Positions 33,596-42,439 of a stretch of 44,574 bases of DNA are shown in pieces. Below the pieces are notes generated by a model. It saw nothing but the letters and a program-made list of their open reading frames with translations. It made no database searches and was not told where the DNA came from. Source of the stretch: CALFMR01 sp035550595 (GTDB lineage: Bacteria > Acidobacteriota > Vicinamibacteria > Vicinamibacterales > SCN-69-37). How positions within the stretch are numbered: position 1 is the stretch's first letter; every line of letters begins with the position of its first letter. Both the position numbers and the translations under genes were made by a program. The stretch is taken from positions 1-44,574 of the forward strand of contig DASZOV010000175.1 in NCBI GenBank assembly GCA_035550595.1. Direction: 5' to 3'.

Positions 33596-33605
33596 CCGTC
33601 CGGCC

Positions 33606-35135
33606 ATGCTGCAACTGCGGTACGAGGAACAAGGCGCCGAGAAGACCCACGAGCTGAAGCAAGGGGTCACGCTCATCGGCCGTCTGCCGACCTGCGATCT
33701 CGTGCTGAACGACCCGAGCGTCTCGCGCCATCACGCGAGCCTGCGCGTCATCGGCACCGACTGTCATCTGCAGGACGCCGGCAGCCGGTTCGGCACGTTT
33801 CTCGAGGGGACCCAGATTCACGAGGCCACGGCCGTCGCGCCCGGTGCGGCGATCAAGCTCGGCGAGGTGTCGCTCGTCCTCGAGCAGCACGTCTCCGAGC
33901 ACGATCTGCTCAGCGAAGAGCACGAGATCTCCGAAGGGCCCGGCACGATCATGCGGCCCATGACGCCCGACGCGCCGGCGGCCGAGGGCAGCGACGCGCG
34001 GCTCATCAAGCTGCTCGCCGACGTCGGCCGCGCGCTGCTCAGCACGCAGTCGCTCGGCGACGTGCTCAATCGCGTCGTGGACCTCGCCTTCACGGCGGTG
34101 CCCGCCGAGCGCGCGTTCCTGATGCTGCGCGAGTCGGCCGAGGAGGCGCTGGCCGCGCGCGTGTTGCGGCATCGCGACGGATCGACGCCGCCCAATCCCA
34201 CGCTGAGCCGCATGGTCGTGCGCCGCGTGATGCGCGAACGCGTCGCAATTCTCGCCGCCGACGCGACGGCGGATCCCGGGCTCGGCATCACCGACAGCAT
34301 TCTGCGGTTCAACATCCGGTCGTTCATGTGCGCGCCGCTCTGGAACCGCGAAGAAGTCGTCGGCGTGCTCTATGTCGACAGCCCGCGCAGTTCGCAGTTC
34401 AAGGAAGCAGACCTCGACACCTTCACGGCGCTCACCAACGCGGCGGCTGTGGCCATTGAACAAGCGCGGCTGTCGAGTCAGTTGCTCGAGGAGACGCGGC
34501 GTCGCGAGCGATTGCAGCGCTATCACTCGCCGTCGGTCGTGAGCCGCATCATCCACGCCTCGGAAGCCGAGGCGGGACTCGGCGCGCAGGAACGCGACGT
34601 CACCGTCATGTTCTGCGACCTGGTCGGGTTCACGTCGCTCTGTGAGCGCATCCCGCCGGCCGAGTCGGCGGCGTTGCTGAACGCGTTTCTCACGCGCATG
34701 ACCGACGTGGTCTTCGAGCACGAGGGCACGCTGGACAAGTTCCTGGGTGACGCGCTGCTCGCCGTGTTCGGCGCGCCATTCGACCAGCCGCAGCACGCGA
34801 TGCGGGCGGTCGAGGCGGCACTCGCCATGCGTCGCGCGCTCACCGAGCTCAACGCCGCGCAGGAGGGGCCGAAGCTCGCGATGCGGGTCGCAATCAACAC
34901 CGGCGTCGCGCTCACCGGCGACATCGGGTCGCCTCGCCGCCGCGAGTTCACCGTGCTCGGCGACGTCGTCAACACCGCGTCGCGCATCGAGGACGAGGTC
35001 GCTGGTCCGGGCGAGATCGTGATTTCCGGCGCTACCTACGAACGCGTGCGCGGGCGGGTGACCGTCCGGTCGCTCGGTTCGCGCGCCTTGCGCGGCAGGG
35101 TGGCCGCGCTCGACGTCTACGCCGTCGAAGGCTGA
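33606..35135 (+). CDS. FHA-GAF-class III nucleotide cyclase
   Basis: The 509-residue cytoplasmic protein joins three modules: an FHA domain (about 1-95; IGRLPTCDLVLNDPSVSRHHASL, SRFGTFLEG) that binds phosphothreonine, a GAF sensor domain (about 140-300; ERAFLMLRES...FMCAPLWNREEVVGVLYVDSP), and a class III adenylate/guanylate cyclase domain (about 330-505). The cyclase has metal-binding Asp in MFCDLVGFTSL and LDKFLGDALLAVFG and the transition-state pair in LGDVVNTASRIE. It lies between two Ser/Thr kinases, so kinase phosphorylation read by the FHA domain may control cyclic nucleotide synthesis; this is inference from context. ATP versus GTP preference is not settled. Confidence 0.92.
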   Translation: MLQLRYEEQGAEKTHELKQGVTLIGRLPTCDLVLNDPSVSRHHASLRVIGTDCHLQDAGSRFGTFLEGTQIHEATAVAPGAAIKLGEVSLVLEQHVSEHDLLSEEHEISEGPGTIMRPMTPDAPAAEGSDARLIKLLADVGRALLSTQSLGDVLNRVVDLAFTAVPAERAFLMLRESAEEALAARVLRHRDGSTPPNPTLSRMVVRRVMRERVAILAADATADPGLGITDSILRFNIRSFMCAPLWNREEVVGVLYVDSPRSSQFKEADLDTFTALTNAAAVAIEQARLSSQLLEETRRRERLQRYHSPSVVSRIIHASEAEAGLGAQERDVTVMFCDLVGFTSLCERIPPAESAALLNAFLTRMTDVVFEHEGTLDKFLGDALLAVFGAPFDQPQHAMRAVEAALAMRRALTELNAAQEGPKLAMRVAINTGVALTGDIGSPRRREFTVLGDVVNTASRIEDEVAGPGEIVISGATYERVRGRVTVRSLGSRALRGRVAALDVYAVEG

Positions 35136-35176
35136 CGCGGCCTGACAAATCCGTCAGCGGCACGGGCGTCGGACGT

Positions 35177-35205
35177 TTGACAACCCCGGGCCGGCAGCCT
35201 AGACT
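35177..35205 (+). promoter_or_regulatory. Promoter of the second kinase gene
   Basis: TTGACA (35177-35182) and TAGACT (35200-35205) are 17 bases apart and followed by GCG, as at the first kinase. It lies between the cyclase stop and the kinase start, so the second kinase can be expressed independently. Confidence 0.65.
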
Positions 35206-35238
35206 GCGAAGTCCTTCACGGGGCGCACGAGATCGCCA

Positions 35239-37218
35239 ATGGTCGGGCAAAACATCGGCAAATACCGCGTGCTGGAACGCGTCGGACGCGGCGGCATGGG
35301 CACGGTGTACCGCTCGATCGACGAGACGCTGCACCGTGAAGTCGCCATCAAGGTCCTCAACGCCGAGCTGAACGATCCGGAAGTCGCCAAGCGCTTCCGT
35401 GCCGAGGCCATCACCGTCGCCCGGCTCAGCCATCCCGGCATCGCGACCATCTACGAGCTCTTCCAGCACGAAGGCCAGTGGCTCATGGTCATGGAGTTCG
35501 TGCGCGGCGAGACCATCGAGCACATGGTCGAGCGCATGGGCCCGCTCTCGCCGCAGCGATCGGCCGAGATCAGCATGCAGGCGCTGGCCGCGCTCGCGCA
35601 CGCCCACAGCATGGGCGTCGTGCACCGCGACTTGAAGCCGGCGAACATCATGATCACCGAGACCGGGTCCATCAAGATCATGGACTTCGGCATCGCGCGC
35701 GTGGCCGGCACCGAACACCTGACGAGCGCGGGCTTCATGATGGGGACGCCGGCCTACATGGCGCCCGAACAGGTGCTGGGCCACGAGATCGATGCCCGCG
35801 CGGATCTCTACGCGATGGGGGTCGTCTTCTACCGGCTCTCGACGGCGAAGCTGCCGTTCAAGGGCGACACGCCGTTCGCCATGGCTCAGTCTCAGGTGAA
35901 CGATCCGCCGACGCCCATCGGCACGGTGCGCGCCGATCTGCCGCCGTGGGTCGAACAGGTCGTCGTTCGCGCGCTCGCGAAGAATCCGGAAGAGCGGTTC
36001 CAGTCGGCGATCGAATTCCACGAGGCGTTCGCGCGCTGCCTCGCCGGCCTGCCGATGGCGACGATGTACAACTCGTCGGCGCCGACCGAGTTGATGGTCA
36101 CGCCGTCGCGTGCAATGCCGACGGGCACGCTGCGAACGGGCACGCCGCCGGCGTCAGCCGCGCCGATGTCGGCCGCGCCCGTCTCGGGCGCGATGCCGCT
36201 CGAAGGCGCGCCGACGGTGGCGAGCGGTCTCACGCCGGTGAATCTCGAGGCCGCGAGCGCGGCATCGGGCGCCGTGCCGGCGGCGACCGGCACGGGCGTG
36301 ACGTCGCCGCCGGTGCCCGTTGTGCCGGCCTCGCCGGTACTGCCGGCTGCGGCGCCGCACGCAGCTCCGGCCCATGCGGCCGCCTCGGCCGGCTCCGCGA
36401 AAAAGAAAAGCAACAGCACGCTCGTGATTGCCGCGGCGCTCGCCGGGCTCGTCGTCATTCTCGCGATTGCGGGTGGGTTGTGGCTGCGATCGCGCCGCGC
36501 CGCCCAGGCCGCGGCTGACGCCGCGGCCGCAGCGGCGACCACCACGGGCACGCCCGCCGCGGGCGCGCCCGTGCCCGACGTGCCCATTCCCGAACCGCAG
36601 CCGCTGCCGGGCACACCGGCCGCGGCTGCCGCAACGCCGCCGACACCGGCGCCGCCCGTATCGGCGCCGCCGTCATCTTCCGAACCGGCGACCGCACCGG
36701 CCGCCGTGCCGGCGACCGATGCGATGGCCGCTCGCGAGACGCCGGCGACAGGGACGCGTGCGGGTGGACCGGCTGCGTCGGCGGGCGCGGCCGCCGCGGC
36801 TGGCCGCGGCGCCGCGCCCGTCGACGACGCACCGCAGATCGTCGCGGACGCGAAAGTTCTGCACGTCACCGGCAACAAGAGCGACGACGAAGACGCGCTC
36901 ATCAACTTCGCGAGCGGCCAGATCTCGTTCGTCAGCAAGAAGACCGGATCCGCGCTCGGCGCCATTCCGTACAAGGGGCTCGTGCACGCGACGTACATCC
37001 ACGCGCGCGATCCGCGATGGGACGCATCGCTGCCCGGTCCGCCCAAGGACCTCGACGTCGGCGGCATCCTGCGCACGCCGAAGGACTGGCTCGTGCTGCA
37101 GACGGCCTCGTCCTATCACGTGCTGCGACTCGACAGCTCCAACTGGCAGCGCGCGCTCGAGCTCGTCGAGCAACGCACGGGCGTGCGCGTCGACCGCCAG
37201 AAGTCCAGCGACAACTGA
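35239..37218 (+). CDS. Transmembrane Ser/Thr protein kinase (PknB-like), paralogue 2
   Basis: This 659-residue paralogue of the kinase at 31697 is nearly identical in its N-terminal kinase domain (MVGQNIGKYRVLERVGRGGMGTVYRS; HRDLKPANIM; DFGIARVAGTEHLTSAGFMMGTPAYMAPEQ). The linker is a different Ala/Pro/Thr-rich sequence, with one membrane helix near 393-416 (TLVIAAALAGLVVILAIAGGLWL) and then a long proline-rich outer stretch. The last about 125 residues (VADAKVLHVTGNKSDDEDALINFASGQISFVSKKTGSALGAIPYKGLVHATYIHARDPRW) match the end of the first kinase. High identity in the kinase domain and drift in the linker suggest gene duplication with selection on both ends. Confidence 0.93.
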   Translation: MVGQNIGKYRVLERVGRGGMGTVYRSIDETLHREVAIKVLNAELNDPEVAKRFRAEAITVARLSHPGIATIYELFQHEGQWLMVMEFVRGETIEHMVERMGPLSPQRSAEISMQALAALAHAHSMGVVHRDLKPANIMITETGSIKIMDFGIARVAGTEHLTSAGFMMGTPAYMAPEQVLGHEIDARADLYAMGVVFYRLSTAKLPFKGDTPFAMAQSQVNDPPTPIGTVRADLPPWVEQVVVRALAKNPEERFQSAIEFHEAFARCLAGLPMATMYNSSAPTELMVTPSRAMPTGTLRTGTPPASAAPMSAAPVSGAMPLEGAPTVASGLTPVNLEAASAASGAVPAATGTGVTSPPVPVVPASPVLPAAAPHAAPAHAAASAGSAKKKSNSTLVIAAALAGLVVILAIAGGLWLRSRRAAQAAADAAAAAATTTGTPAAGAPVPDVPIPEPQPLPGTPAAAAATPPTPAPPVSAPPSSSEPATAPAAVPATDAMAARETPATGTRAGGPAASAGAAAAAGRGAAPVDDAPQIVADAKVLHVTGNKSDDEDALINFASGQISFVSKKTGSALGAIPYKGLVHATYIHARDPRWDASLPGPPKDLDVGGILRTPKDWLVLQTASSYHVLRLDSSNWQRALELVEQRTGVRVDRQKSSDN

Positions 37219-37261
37219 ACCGCCGGCCGCTCAGCGCGCCGCGACCGCTGATTGATTTCGC

Positions 37262-37292
37262 GTAGGGGCCGGCCTCTGTGCCGGTCCTGACG
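37262..37292. repeat. GTAGGGGC-type REP element (family B, copy 3, short)
   Basis: GTAGGGGCCGGCC followed by TGTGCCGGTCC, 44 bases after the second kinase. It shares its first 13 bases with the copy at mutT. The rest of the gap to the receiver gene (37293-37498) shows no gene; ribosome-site-like AGGGGG and AGGGAG stretches occur near its end. Confidence 0.55.
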
Positions 37293-37498
37293 TCGAACCG
37301 CACGGCCTGGCCGCAACGCCCAGGCAATGGCGGCCTTGCCCCCGTCGCGGTGCAAAAAGGTCTCGACAGGACGCACGTTCAGCCCCACCCCTTCAAAAAT
37401 TGGCCTGAATTTTCAAGTTCCGCAACGCGCCCGCGCCGATAGCGGCTTGGCATGCCTCTTGATGTTCAGGGGGCATCGGGATGGTAGGGAGCCACGAC

Positions 37499-37942
37499 AT
37501 GTATCCGGCGCGCATTCTCCTCGTCGACAACTATCGTGACGCGCTCGTCACGTGGGCGTTCTTTCTGCGCACGCGCGGCTACGAAGTCATCACGGCCAGC
37601 GACGGCATTGCGGCGACGCAGATCGCCATGGACATGCAACCTGATCTCATCATCATGGATCTGGAACTGCCAGGATTGTCGGGGTGTGACGCCGCGCGCC
37701 GCATTCGCGCCGCGCTCGCGCCCGCGCACGTACCAATCATCGCGACAACGAGTGATACGCAGCCGGCGCATCTCGACGAGGCGCACGCCGTCGGGTTCTT
37801 CCGGTTGATGGTCAAACCGTGCGATCCGCCGCGATTTCTGCGCGAGATCGATCGCGCGCTCTCGGCCAGCGTGACATTGGCCGGCCGGCGTCCGGCACCG
37901 GCTGCCGCCGTTGTCGCCGCGGCGGCGAGCCACGCCGATTGA
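37499..37942 (+). CDS. Single-domain response regulator (receiver only)
   Basis: The 147-residue protein is a CheY-like receiver: RILLVDN (acidic pocket reduced to one Asp, with Asn at the next position), DLIIMDLELPGLSGCDAARRI with the phosphoacceptor Asp in IIMDLEL, TTSDTQ for the switch Thr/Ser, and LMVKPCDPPRFLREI with the conserved Lys. An alanine-rich tail follows and no output domain, so it acts by protein contacts. ATG 37499 follows AGGGAG at seven bases; the in-frame ATG 37481 has AGGGGG at the same spacing and is the alternative. No histidine kinase is adjacent. Confidence 0.9.
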   Translation: MYPARILLVDNYRDALVTWAFFLRTRGYEVITASDGIAATQIAMDMQPDLIIMDLELPGLSGCDAARRIRAALAPAHVPIIATTSDTQPAHLDEAHAVGFFRLMVKPCDPPRFLREIDRALSASVTLAGRRPAPAAAVVAAAASHAD

Positions 37943-37960
37943 CGAAGGGAGCGAATTGAC

Positions 37961-38110
37961 ATGCTGATGACGATCTTCGTCCTGCTGCTCGTGTTGTGGT
38001 TCCTGGGCGTCGTGAGTTCGTACACGCTCGGGGGCTTCATCCACATCCTGTTGCTGCTGGCGATCGCGGTCGTCCTGATTCGCATCATCCAGGGACGCAA
38101 TCCCATCTAG
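37961..38110 (+). CDS. 49-residue membrane protein (lmo0937 type)
   Basis: This short gene encodes MLMTIFVLLLVLWFLGVVSS, then YTLGGFIHILLLLAIAVVLIRIIQGRNPI. Two hydrophobic segments are joined by the SYTLGGFIH turn and end in a basic Arg-rich tail, the pattern of the small lmo0937-type membrane proteins found across many phyla. A GAAGGGAG ribosome site lies about eight bases upstream. It follows the receiver gene after 18 bases and may be co-transcribed. Function unknown; relatives are often reported with stress genes. Confidence 0.85.
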   Translation: MLMTIFVLLLVLWFLGVVSSYTLGGFIHILLLLAIAVVLIRIIQGRNPI

Positions 38111-38209
38111 TCCGCGATCGGCAGTCCTTCGCCGATGCGCATCGCGGTAAACTGGCGGACGCCGGTTACCGCGGTGCGCCCCACCGTCCGTCCGGCCCGG
38201 ACATCATCC

Positions 38210-39583
38210 ATGCTGCCGATCATCGATTTCATTCACACCAACCGCGACCGCTACGTCCAGGAGCTCGGGACCTATCTCGCGATCCCGTCGGTCAGCGCGC
38301 TGCCCGAGCACCAGGCTGACACGCGCCGCTGCGCCGAATGGACCGCAGACGAGATGCGCCGCATCGGGCTCGAGGACGTGCAGGTCATCGAGTCGGGCGG
38401 CCATCCGCTCGTCTTCGGTCAGTGGCTGCACGCCGAGGGCGCGCCGACCGTGCTCATCTACGGCCACTACGACGTCCAGCCCGCCGATCCCGTCGAGTTG
38501 TGGGAGTCGCCGCCGTTCGAGGCGACCGTGCGCGATGGCGAGATCTACGCGCGCGGCGCCGCCGACGACAAGGGCCAGGTGTTCATGCACCTCAAGGCCA
38601 TCGAGGCGCACCTGCGCGGGGGCGGACGACTGCCGGTCAATGTGAAGCTGCTCATCGAAGGCGAGGAGGAAGTCGGCTCGGTGAACCTCGATGCCTTCGT
38701 CCGCGCTCACACCGATCTGCTGGCGGCTGACGTCGTCGTGGTGTCGGATTCGGCGATGTTCGATCGCGGCGTGCCGTCGATCTGCTACGCGCTGCGCGGT
38801 CTCATCTACTACCAGATCGATCTGCGCGGCACGTCGAGCGATCTGCACTCGGGCGTGTTCGGCGGCGCCGTCGCCAATCCCGCGAACGTGCTGGCGCAGA
38901 TCCTCGCGCAGATGAAGGACCGCAGCGGCCACGTGAAGATTCCCGGTTTCTACGACGACGTCCGTCCGCTCGCCGACGACGAGCGCGCGGCGTGGAAGAC
39001 GCTGCCGTTCAACGAGAAGAAGTATCGGAAGGACATCGGCGCGCCGAAGTTGGCGGGTGAGTCCGGCTACAGCGTGCTCGAACGTGTCTGGGCGCGGCCG
39101 ACCTTCGACGTCAACGGTATCCTCAGCGGCTTCACGGGCGACGGCGCGAAGACGGTCATTCCCGCCGTGGCCATGGCGAAGGTCAGCATGCGCCTCGTGC
39201 CGAATCAGGATCCGGATCGGATCGCCGCCGCGTTCGAGGCTTACGTCCGCAAGGTGTGCCCGAAGACCGTCGAGCTGACGCTCACGCGCATGCACGGCGG
39301 CCGGCCATGGATCACGGAGTACGACCACCCATTCGTCGCCGCGGCCGGACGCGCGATCGAGCAGGGCTTCGGCCGTCCACCGGTCTTCTGCCGCGAGGGC
39401 GGTTCAATCCCCGTCGTCTCGACGCTCACTGAAGAACTGCACGCGCCGGCCGTCCTCTTCGGCGTCGGTCTCCCGGACGAAAACGCCCACGCGCCGAACG
39501 AGCACCTCGACCTCGGCAACTTCCACAACGGCATCGTCGCCTCGGCCGTGTTCTATGACGAGGTGGGGAAGACGGGGAAGTGA
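38210..39583 (+). CDS. M20-family dipeptidase/metallopeptidase
   Basis: M20 peptidases are two-metal exopeptidases acting on dipeptides or acylated amino acids. The 457-residue protein has the metal-ligand motifs IYGHYDVQPA, RGAADDKGQ and EGEEEVGS, the dimerisation (lid) domain insert (YYQIDLRGTSSDLHSGVFGG...) and the C-terminal GLPDENAHAPNEHLDLGNF with the last His ligand. It resembles bacterial carnosinase-like or cytosolic non-specific dipeptidases. ATG 38210 is taken since the fold begins there; an upstream in-frame ATG at 38135 adds a stretch unlike the family. No signal peptide, so it is cytoplasmic. Confidence 0.93.
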   Translation: MLPIIDFIHTNRDRYVQELGTYLAIPSVSALPEHQADTRRCAEWTADEMRRIGLEDVQVIESGGHPLVFGQWLHAEGAPTVLIYGHYDVQPADPVELWESPPFEATVRDGEIYARGAADDKGQVFMHLKAIEAHLRGGGRLPVNVKLLIEGEEEVGSVNLDAFVRAHTDLLAADVVVVSDSAMFDRGVPSICYALRGLIYYQIDLRGTSSDLHSGVFGGAVANPANVLAQILAQMKDRSGHVKIPGFYDDVRPLADDERAAWKTLPFNEKKYRKDIGAPKLAGESGYSVLERVWARPTFDVNGILSGFTGDGAKTVIPAVAMAKVSMRLVPNQDPDRIAAAFEAYVRKVCPKTVELTLTRMHGGRPWITEYDHPFVAAAGRAIEQGFGRPPVFCREGGSIPVVSTLTEELHAPAVLFGVGLPDENAHAPNEHLDLGNFHNGIVASAVFYDEVGKTGK

Positions 39584-39587
39584 CGAA

Positions 39588-39739
39588 GTCAAACTTCGAA
39601 CTGTGAACTTCGAACTTCGAACTGGGGGCCAAGTTCTTTTCGCTTCGTAGCTCGACGTTGAAGGGGCGTGCTACGAATTAAAGACGCGCCGAAGGCGCCT
39701 CCTTCATTCGAAGTTTGAAGTTCACAGTTCGAAGTTGAC
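39588..39739. repeat. Nested inverted repeat element of TTCGAA family (family A, copy 3)
   Basis: The outer arms GTCAAACTTCGAACTGTGAA... (39588-39621) and its inverse ...TTCACAGTTCGAAGTTGAC (39707-39739) enclose a second inverted repeat TTCGTAGC/GCTACGAA (39644-39651 and 39669-39676) and a GC hairpin CGCGCC-GAA-GGCGCC (39685-39699). The unit is about 150 bases and sits between the converging dipeptidase and aldo/keto reductase genes, ending just before the latter's stop. Confidence 0.75.
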
Positions 39740-39748
39740 CCAGGCCTT

Positions 39749-40741
39749 TCACACACTGAACCCTCTCACCTCGTGCGGCTCGTACGGCGCGTCGAGGGAG
39801 GCGAGCTCATCTGACGTCAACGTGATCGTCAGCGCGCGCAATGCGGCCTCGAGGTGCGGCAGCTTCGTCGCGCCGACGATCGGGGCGACGACGCCAGGCC
39901 GCGAGAGGACCCAGGCGAGGCCGATTTCCGCCATGCTCACGCCGCGTGCCGCGGCCACCTGCTCGAGGGCATCGACGACGGCCCAGTCCGATGGATGGTC
40001 GTAGAGGCTGGGCGACAGGTTGTCGCTCGCCGCGCGCGTCGTGTTGCCGCCGCGTGCGCTGCGGTCGGCCGGCGTCGGGCGCGTCAGCAGACCTCGCGCG
40101 AGCGGGCTCCACGGGATGAGCCCGATGCCCTCGTGCAGGCACAACGGGATCATCTCGCGTTCCTCTTCGCGGTAGAGCAGGTTGTAGTGGTTCTGCATCG
40201 AGATGAATCGCGCCCAGCCGTGCCGCTCCGACGTCGAGAGCGCCTGCGCCATCCGCCACGCCGATCCTGAGCTCGCGCCGATGTAGCGCACCTTGCCCGA
40301 CCGCACGAGGTCGTTCAACGCCTCGAGCGTTTCATCGATCGACACGTCGGGATCGAACCGGTGAATCTGGTACAGGTCGATTGCGTCGATGTCGAGCCGA
40401 CGCAAGCTCGCCTCGCACGCCTGGACGATGTGTTTGCGCGAGAGGCCCGACATGTTGGGGCCGGGCCCCATCGGAAAGTTCACCTTGGTCGCGATGACGG
40501 TCTCGTCGCGCCGCGTGAACTCCTTCAACGCGAGGCCGGTGATCTCTTCGCTGCGGCCGTCCGAGTACATGTCCGCCGTATCGAAGAAGTTGATGCCAGC
40601 TTCGACCGCGCGCCGGTAGAAGGGCAGCGACGCGGCTTCGTCGAGCACCCATGCCCGCCATGACTGATCGCCGTAGCTCATGCACCCGAAGGCGAGGCGC
40701 GACACGCGGAGGCCGCTCCTCCCGAGTTGTACGTAGTCCAT
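39749..40741 (-). CDS. Aldo/keto reductase
   Basis: This 330-residue NADP(H)-dependent reductase has the AKR tetrad: Asp and Tyr in FFDTADMYSDG, Lys in VIATKVNFPMG and His in DLYQIHRFDPDV. The barrel continues through VRYIGASSGSAWRMAQAL and SMQNHYNLLYREEEREMIPLC, ending with VVAPIVGATKLPHLEAAL, typical for YajO/YghZ-like enzymes. The natural substrate is unknown; such enzymes reduce aldehydes and ketones. ATG 40741 is preferred to an in-frame 40792 start because family similarity starts at MDYVQLGRSGLRVSRL. Confidence 0.93.
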   Translation of the reverse strand: MDYVQLGRSGLRVSRLAFGCMSYGDQSWRAWVLDEAASLPFYRRAVEAGINFFDTADMYSDGRSEEITGLALKEFTRRDETVIATKVNFPMGPGPNMSGLSRKHIVQACEASLRRLDIDAIDLYQIHRFDPDVSIDETLEALNDLVRSGKVRYIGASSGSAWRMAQALSTSERHGWARFISMQNHYNLLYREEEREMIPLCLHEGIGLIPWSPLARGLLTRPTPADRSARGGNTTRAASDNLSPSLYDHPSDWAVVDALEQVAAARGVSMAEIGLAWVLSRPGVVAPIVGATKLPHLEAALRALTITLTSDELASLDAPYEPHEVRGFSV

Positions 40742-41005
40742 GACGGCGCACGGTACCACGGACGCGCGATCGGGCGACAGCCTCGTCTGCACGGATCGGC
40801 GTCGTCACGCGCACGGCGCTTACAAAGCCGAACGCGATCGCACAGATTCGAAATGGACGCGCGTGTTTTGCGCCGACGTGCGACGCGCGCGGTGGACGTT
40901 CTCTCGAGATCGAAGGAATCGCGCCGGGATTCATGTGTTTTCGAGACGGGATGACGGCGACCCCCCAACACCGTGGTACAGAACCTGCACCCCCTCGACC
41001 TCGCC
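40742..41005. other. Intergenic region without recognisable gene
   Basis: About 260 bases between the divergent aldo/keto reductase and the first diguanylate cyclase. I see no convincing gene, RNA or strong promoter. A GTG at 40973 is in frame with the cyclase and could be its true start. Confidence 0.5.
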
Positions 41006-42439
41006 ATGTCGAAGCGGGGGGCCTGGGAGGGGGTTCGAGCGCGTCTCGCCCGCGAACAGACCATCCTCGTTGCCGTCGTCATTCTCTCCTTCGTCACCGG
41101 CAAGCTCGGTCTGACGCTCGCCTACGGCCACGCCGCGGTCACGCTCGTCTGGCCGCCGGCCGGCATCGCGCTCGGCGCCTTCGTCATCCTCGGCTATCGC
41201 ATCTGGCCGTTCATCCTCTGCGCCGCGCTCGCGGTTTACGCGTCGACGATCGGTCCACTGCCGGCCGCGCTCATGCTGGCGGGCACCGGCACGGTCGAGG
41301 CGATGCTCGCCGCCTACCTCGTCAACCGCTACGCCGGTGGCCGGCACGCGCTCCAGAATCCGCGCAACAGCCTGCGTTTCGCCGGCGTCGTGCTGCTCGC
41401 GTCGGCGGCCATCGGATCGACGCTCGCGACGTTGAGTCTGGTCTTGAACGGACTCGCGTCGTGGATGCAGTACGGCGTGCTCTGGTGGGAGCTGTGGCTC
41501 GGCAGCGTCACGAGCATGGTCGTCGTCGCGCCGCCGGTGATTCTCTTCAGCCAGGGATCGAGCCTTCGCTGGCGCACGGCCCAGTTCGTCGAAGGCGCCG
41601 CCGCGCTGCTCGCGGTCGTCGTGGTCGGCGTGCTCGTGTTCTGCCAGGTGCCGGTGGAGCTCCGCACCTTTCCGGGCGAGCTCCTGTGCATGCCCGTTCT
41701 CCTGTGGGTGACGTTCCGGTTGGGTCGCCGCGCCGCCGCCGTGTCGCTGCTCGCGCTCGGCGCGCTGGCCATCTTCGGCACGACGACCGGTTATGGACCG
41801 TTCGTCCGCGCGACGCCGCTCGTCTCGCTCGTCGTCGTGCAGCTCTTCATGGCGACGACCGCGGTGATGACGCTGTCGCTCGCGGCGCTCGCCTCGGAGT
41901 ATTCCGTCGCCGAAGGACAGTTGCGTGAACTGGTCGTCACCGATCCGCTGACCGGCCTGCCGAACTATCGCCGCCTGCTCGACGTGCTGAGCATGGAGAT
42001 CGCGCGCGCCGACCGGCACGACCAGCCGTTCGCCGTCGTCTTCTTCGACATGGACGGCCTCAAGCGCATCAACGACGACCACGGCCATCTCATCGGGAGC
42101 CGGGCCGTCTGCCGTTTCGCCGAGACGCTCCGCGCCGCGTGCCGCACGACGGACACAGCCGCGCGTTATGGCGGTGACGAGTTCGTCGCCGTCCTGTCCG
42201 AAACGGATCAGGACGGCGCCTACATGGTCGTCCGCCGCATCGTCGAGCGACTGGCGGAGGACAAGGACCAGCCGACGCTCTCGGTCAGCGCCGGCGTGGC
42301 CGTCTATCCGCGCGACGGCGGGACGCCAACGACGCTCTTGAGCGCGGCCGATCGCGCGCTGTACGCCGTCAAGGCGGACAAGGCCAACGCGCGGCGGCGG
42401 AACGTCGTCGGTCTGCGTGAATGGACGAGTGGTCGATGA
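41006..42439 (+). CDS. MASE1-GGDEF diguanylate cyclase, copy 1
   Basis: The 477-residue protein is an integral-membrane sensor joined to a diguanylate cyclase that makes cyclic di-GMP. The N-terminal MASE1 domain has about eight helices with the hallmark GKLGLTLAYGHAAVTLVWPPAGIALGAFVILG. The GGDEF domain (about 315-470) has the intact active site ARYGGDEFVAVL, the substrate-binding FFDMDGLKRINDDHGH, and an inhibitory RxxD (RTTD) exactly five residues before GGDEF. No EAL or HD-GYP domain. Start is ATG 41006 or GTG 40973 with the same frame. The second copy overlaps its end. Confidence 0.92.
   Translation: MSKRGAWEGVRARLAREQTILVAVVILSFVTGKLGLTLAYGHAAVTLVWPPAGIALGAFVILGYRIWPFILCAALAVYASTIGPLPAALMLAGTGTVEAMLAAYLVNRYAGGRHALQNPRNSLRFAGVVLLASAAIGSTLATLSLVLNGLASWMQYGVLWWELWLGSVTSMVVVAPPVILFSQGSSLRWRTAQFVEGAAALLAVVVVGVLVFCQVPVELRTFPGELLCMPVLLWVTFRLGRRAAAVSLLALGALAIFGTTTGYGPFVRATPLVSLVVVQLFMATTAVMTLSLAALASEYSVAEGQLRELVVTDPLTGLPNYRRLLDVLSMEIARADRHDQPFAVVFFDMDGLKRINDDHGHLIGSRAVCRFAETLRAACRTTDTAARYGGDEFVAVLSETDQDGAYMVVRRIVERLAEDKDQPTLSVSAGVAVYPRDGGTPTTLLSAADRALYAVKADKANARRRNVVGLREWTSGR

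Noticed and set aside
37447..37463. Sigma54-like TTGGCATGCCTCTTGAT upstream of the receiver gene
   Set aside because: The GG at -24 is present with correct spacing, but the -12 element reads GA, not GC, so the match is too weak to call.
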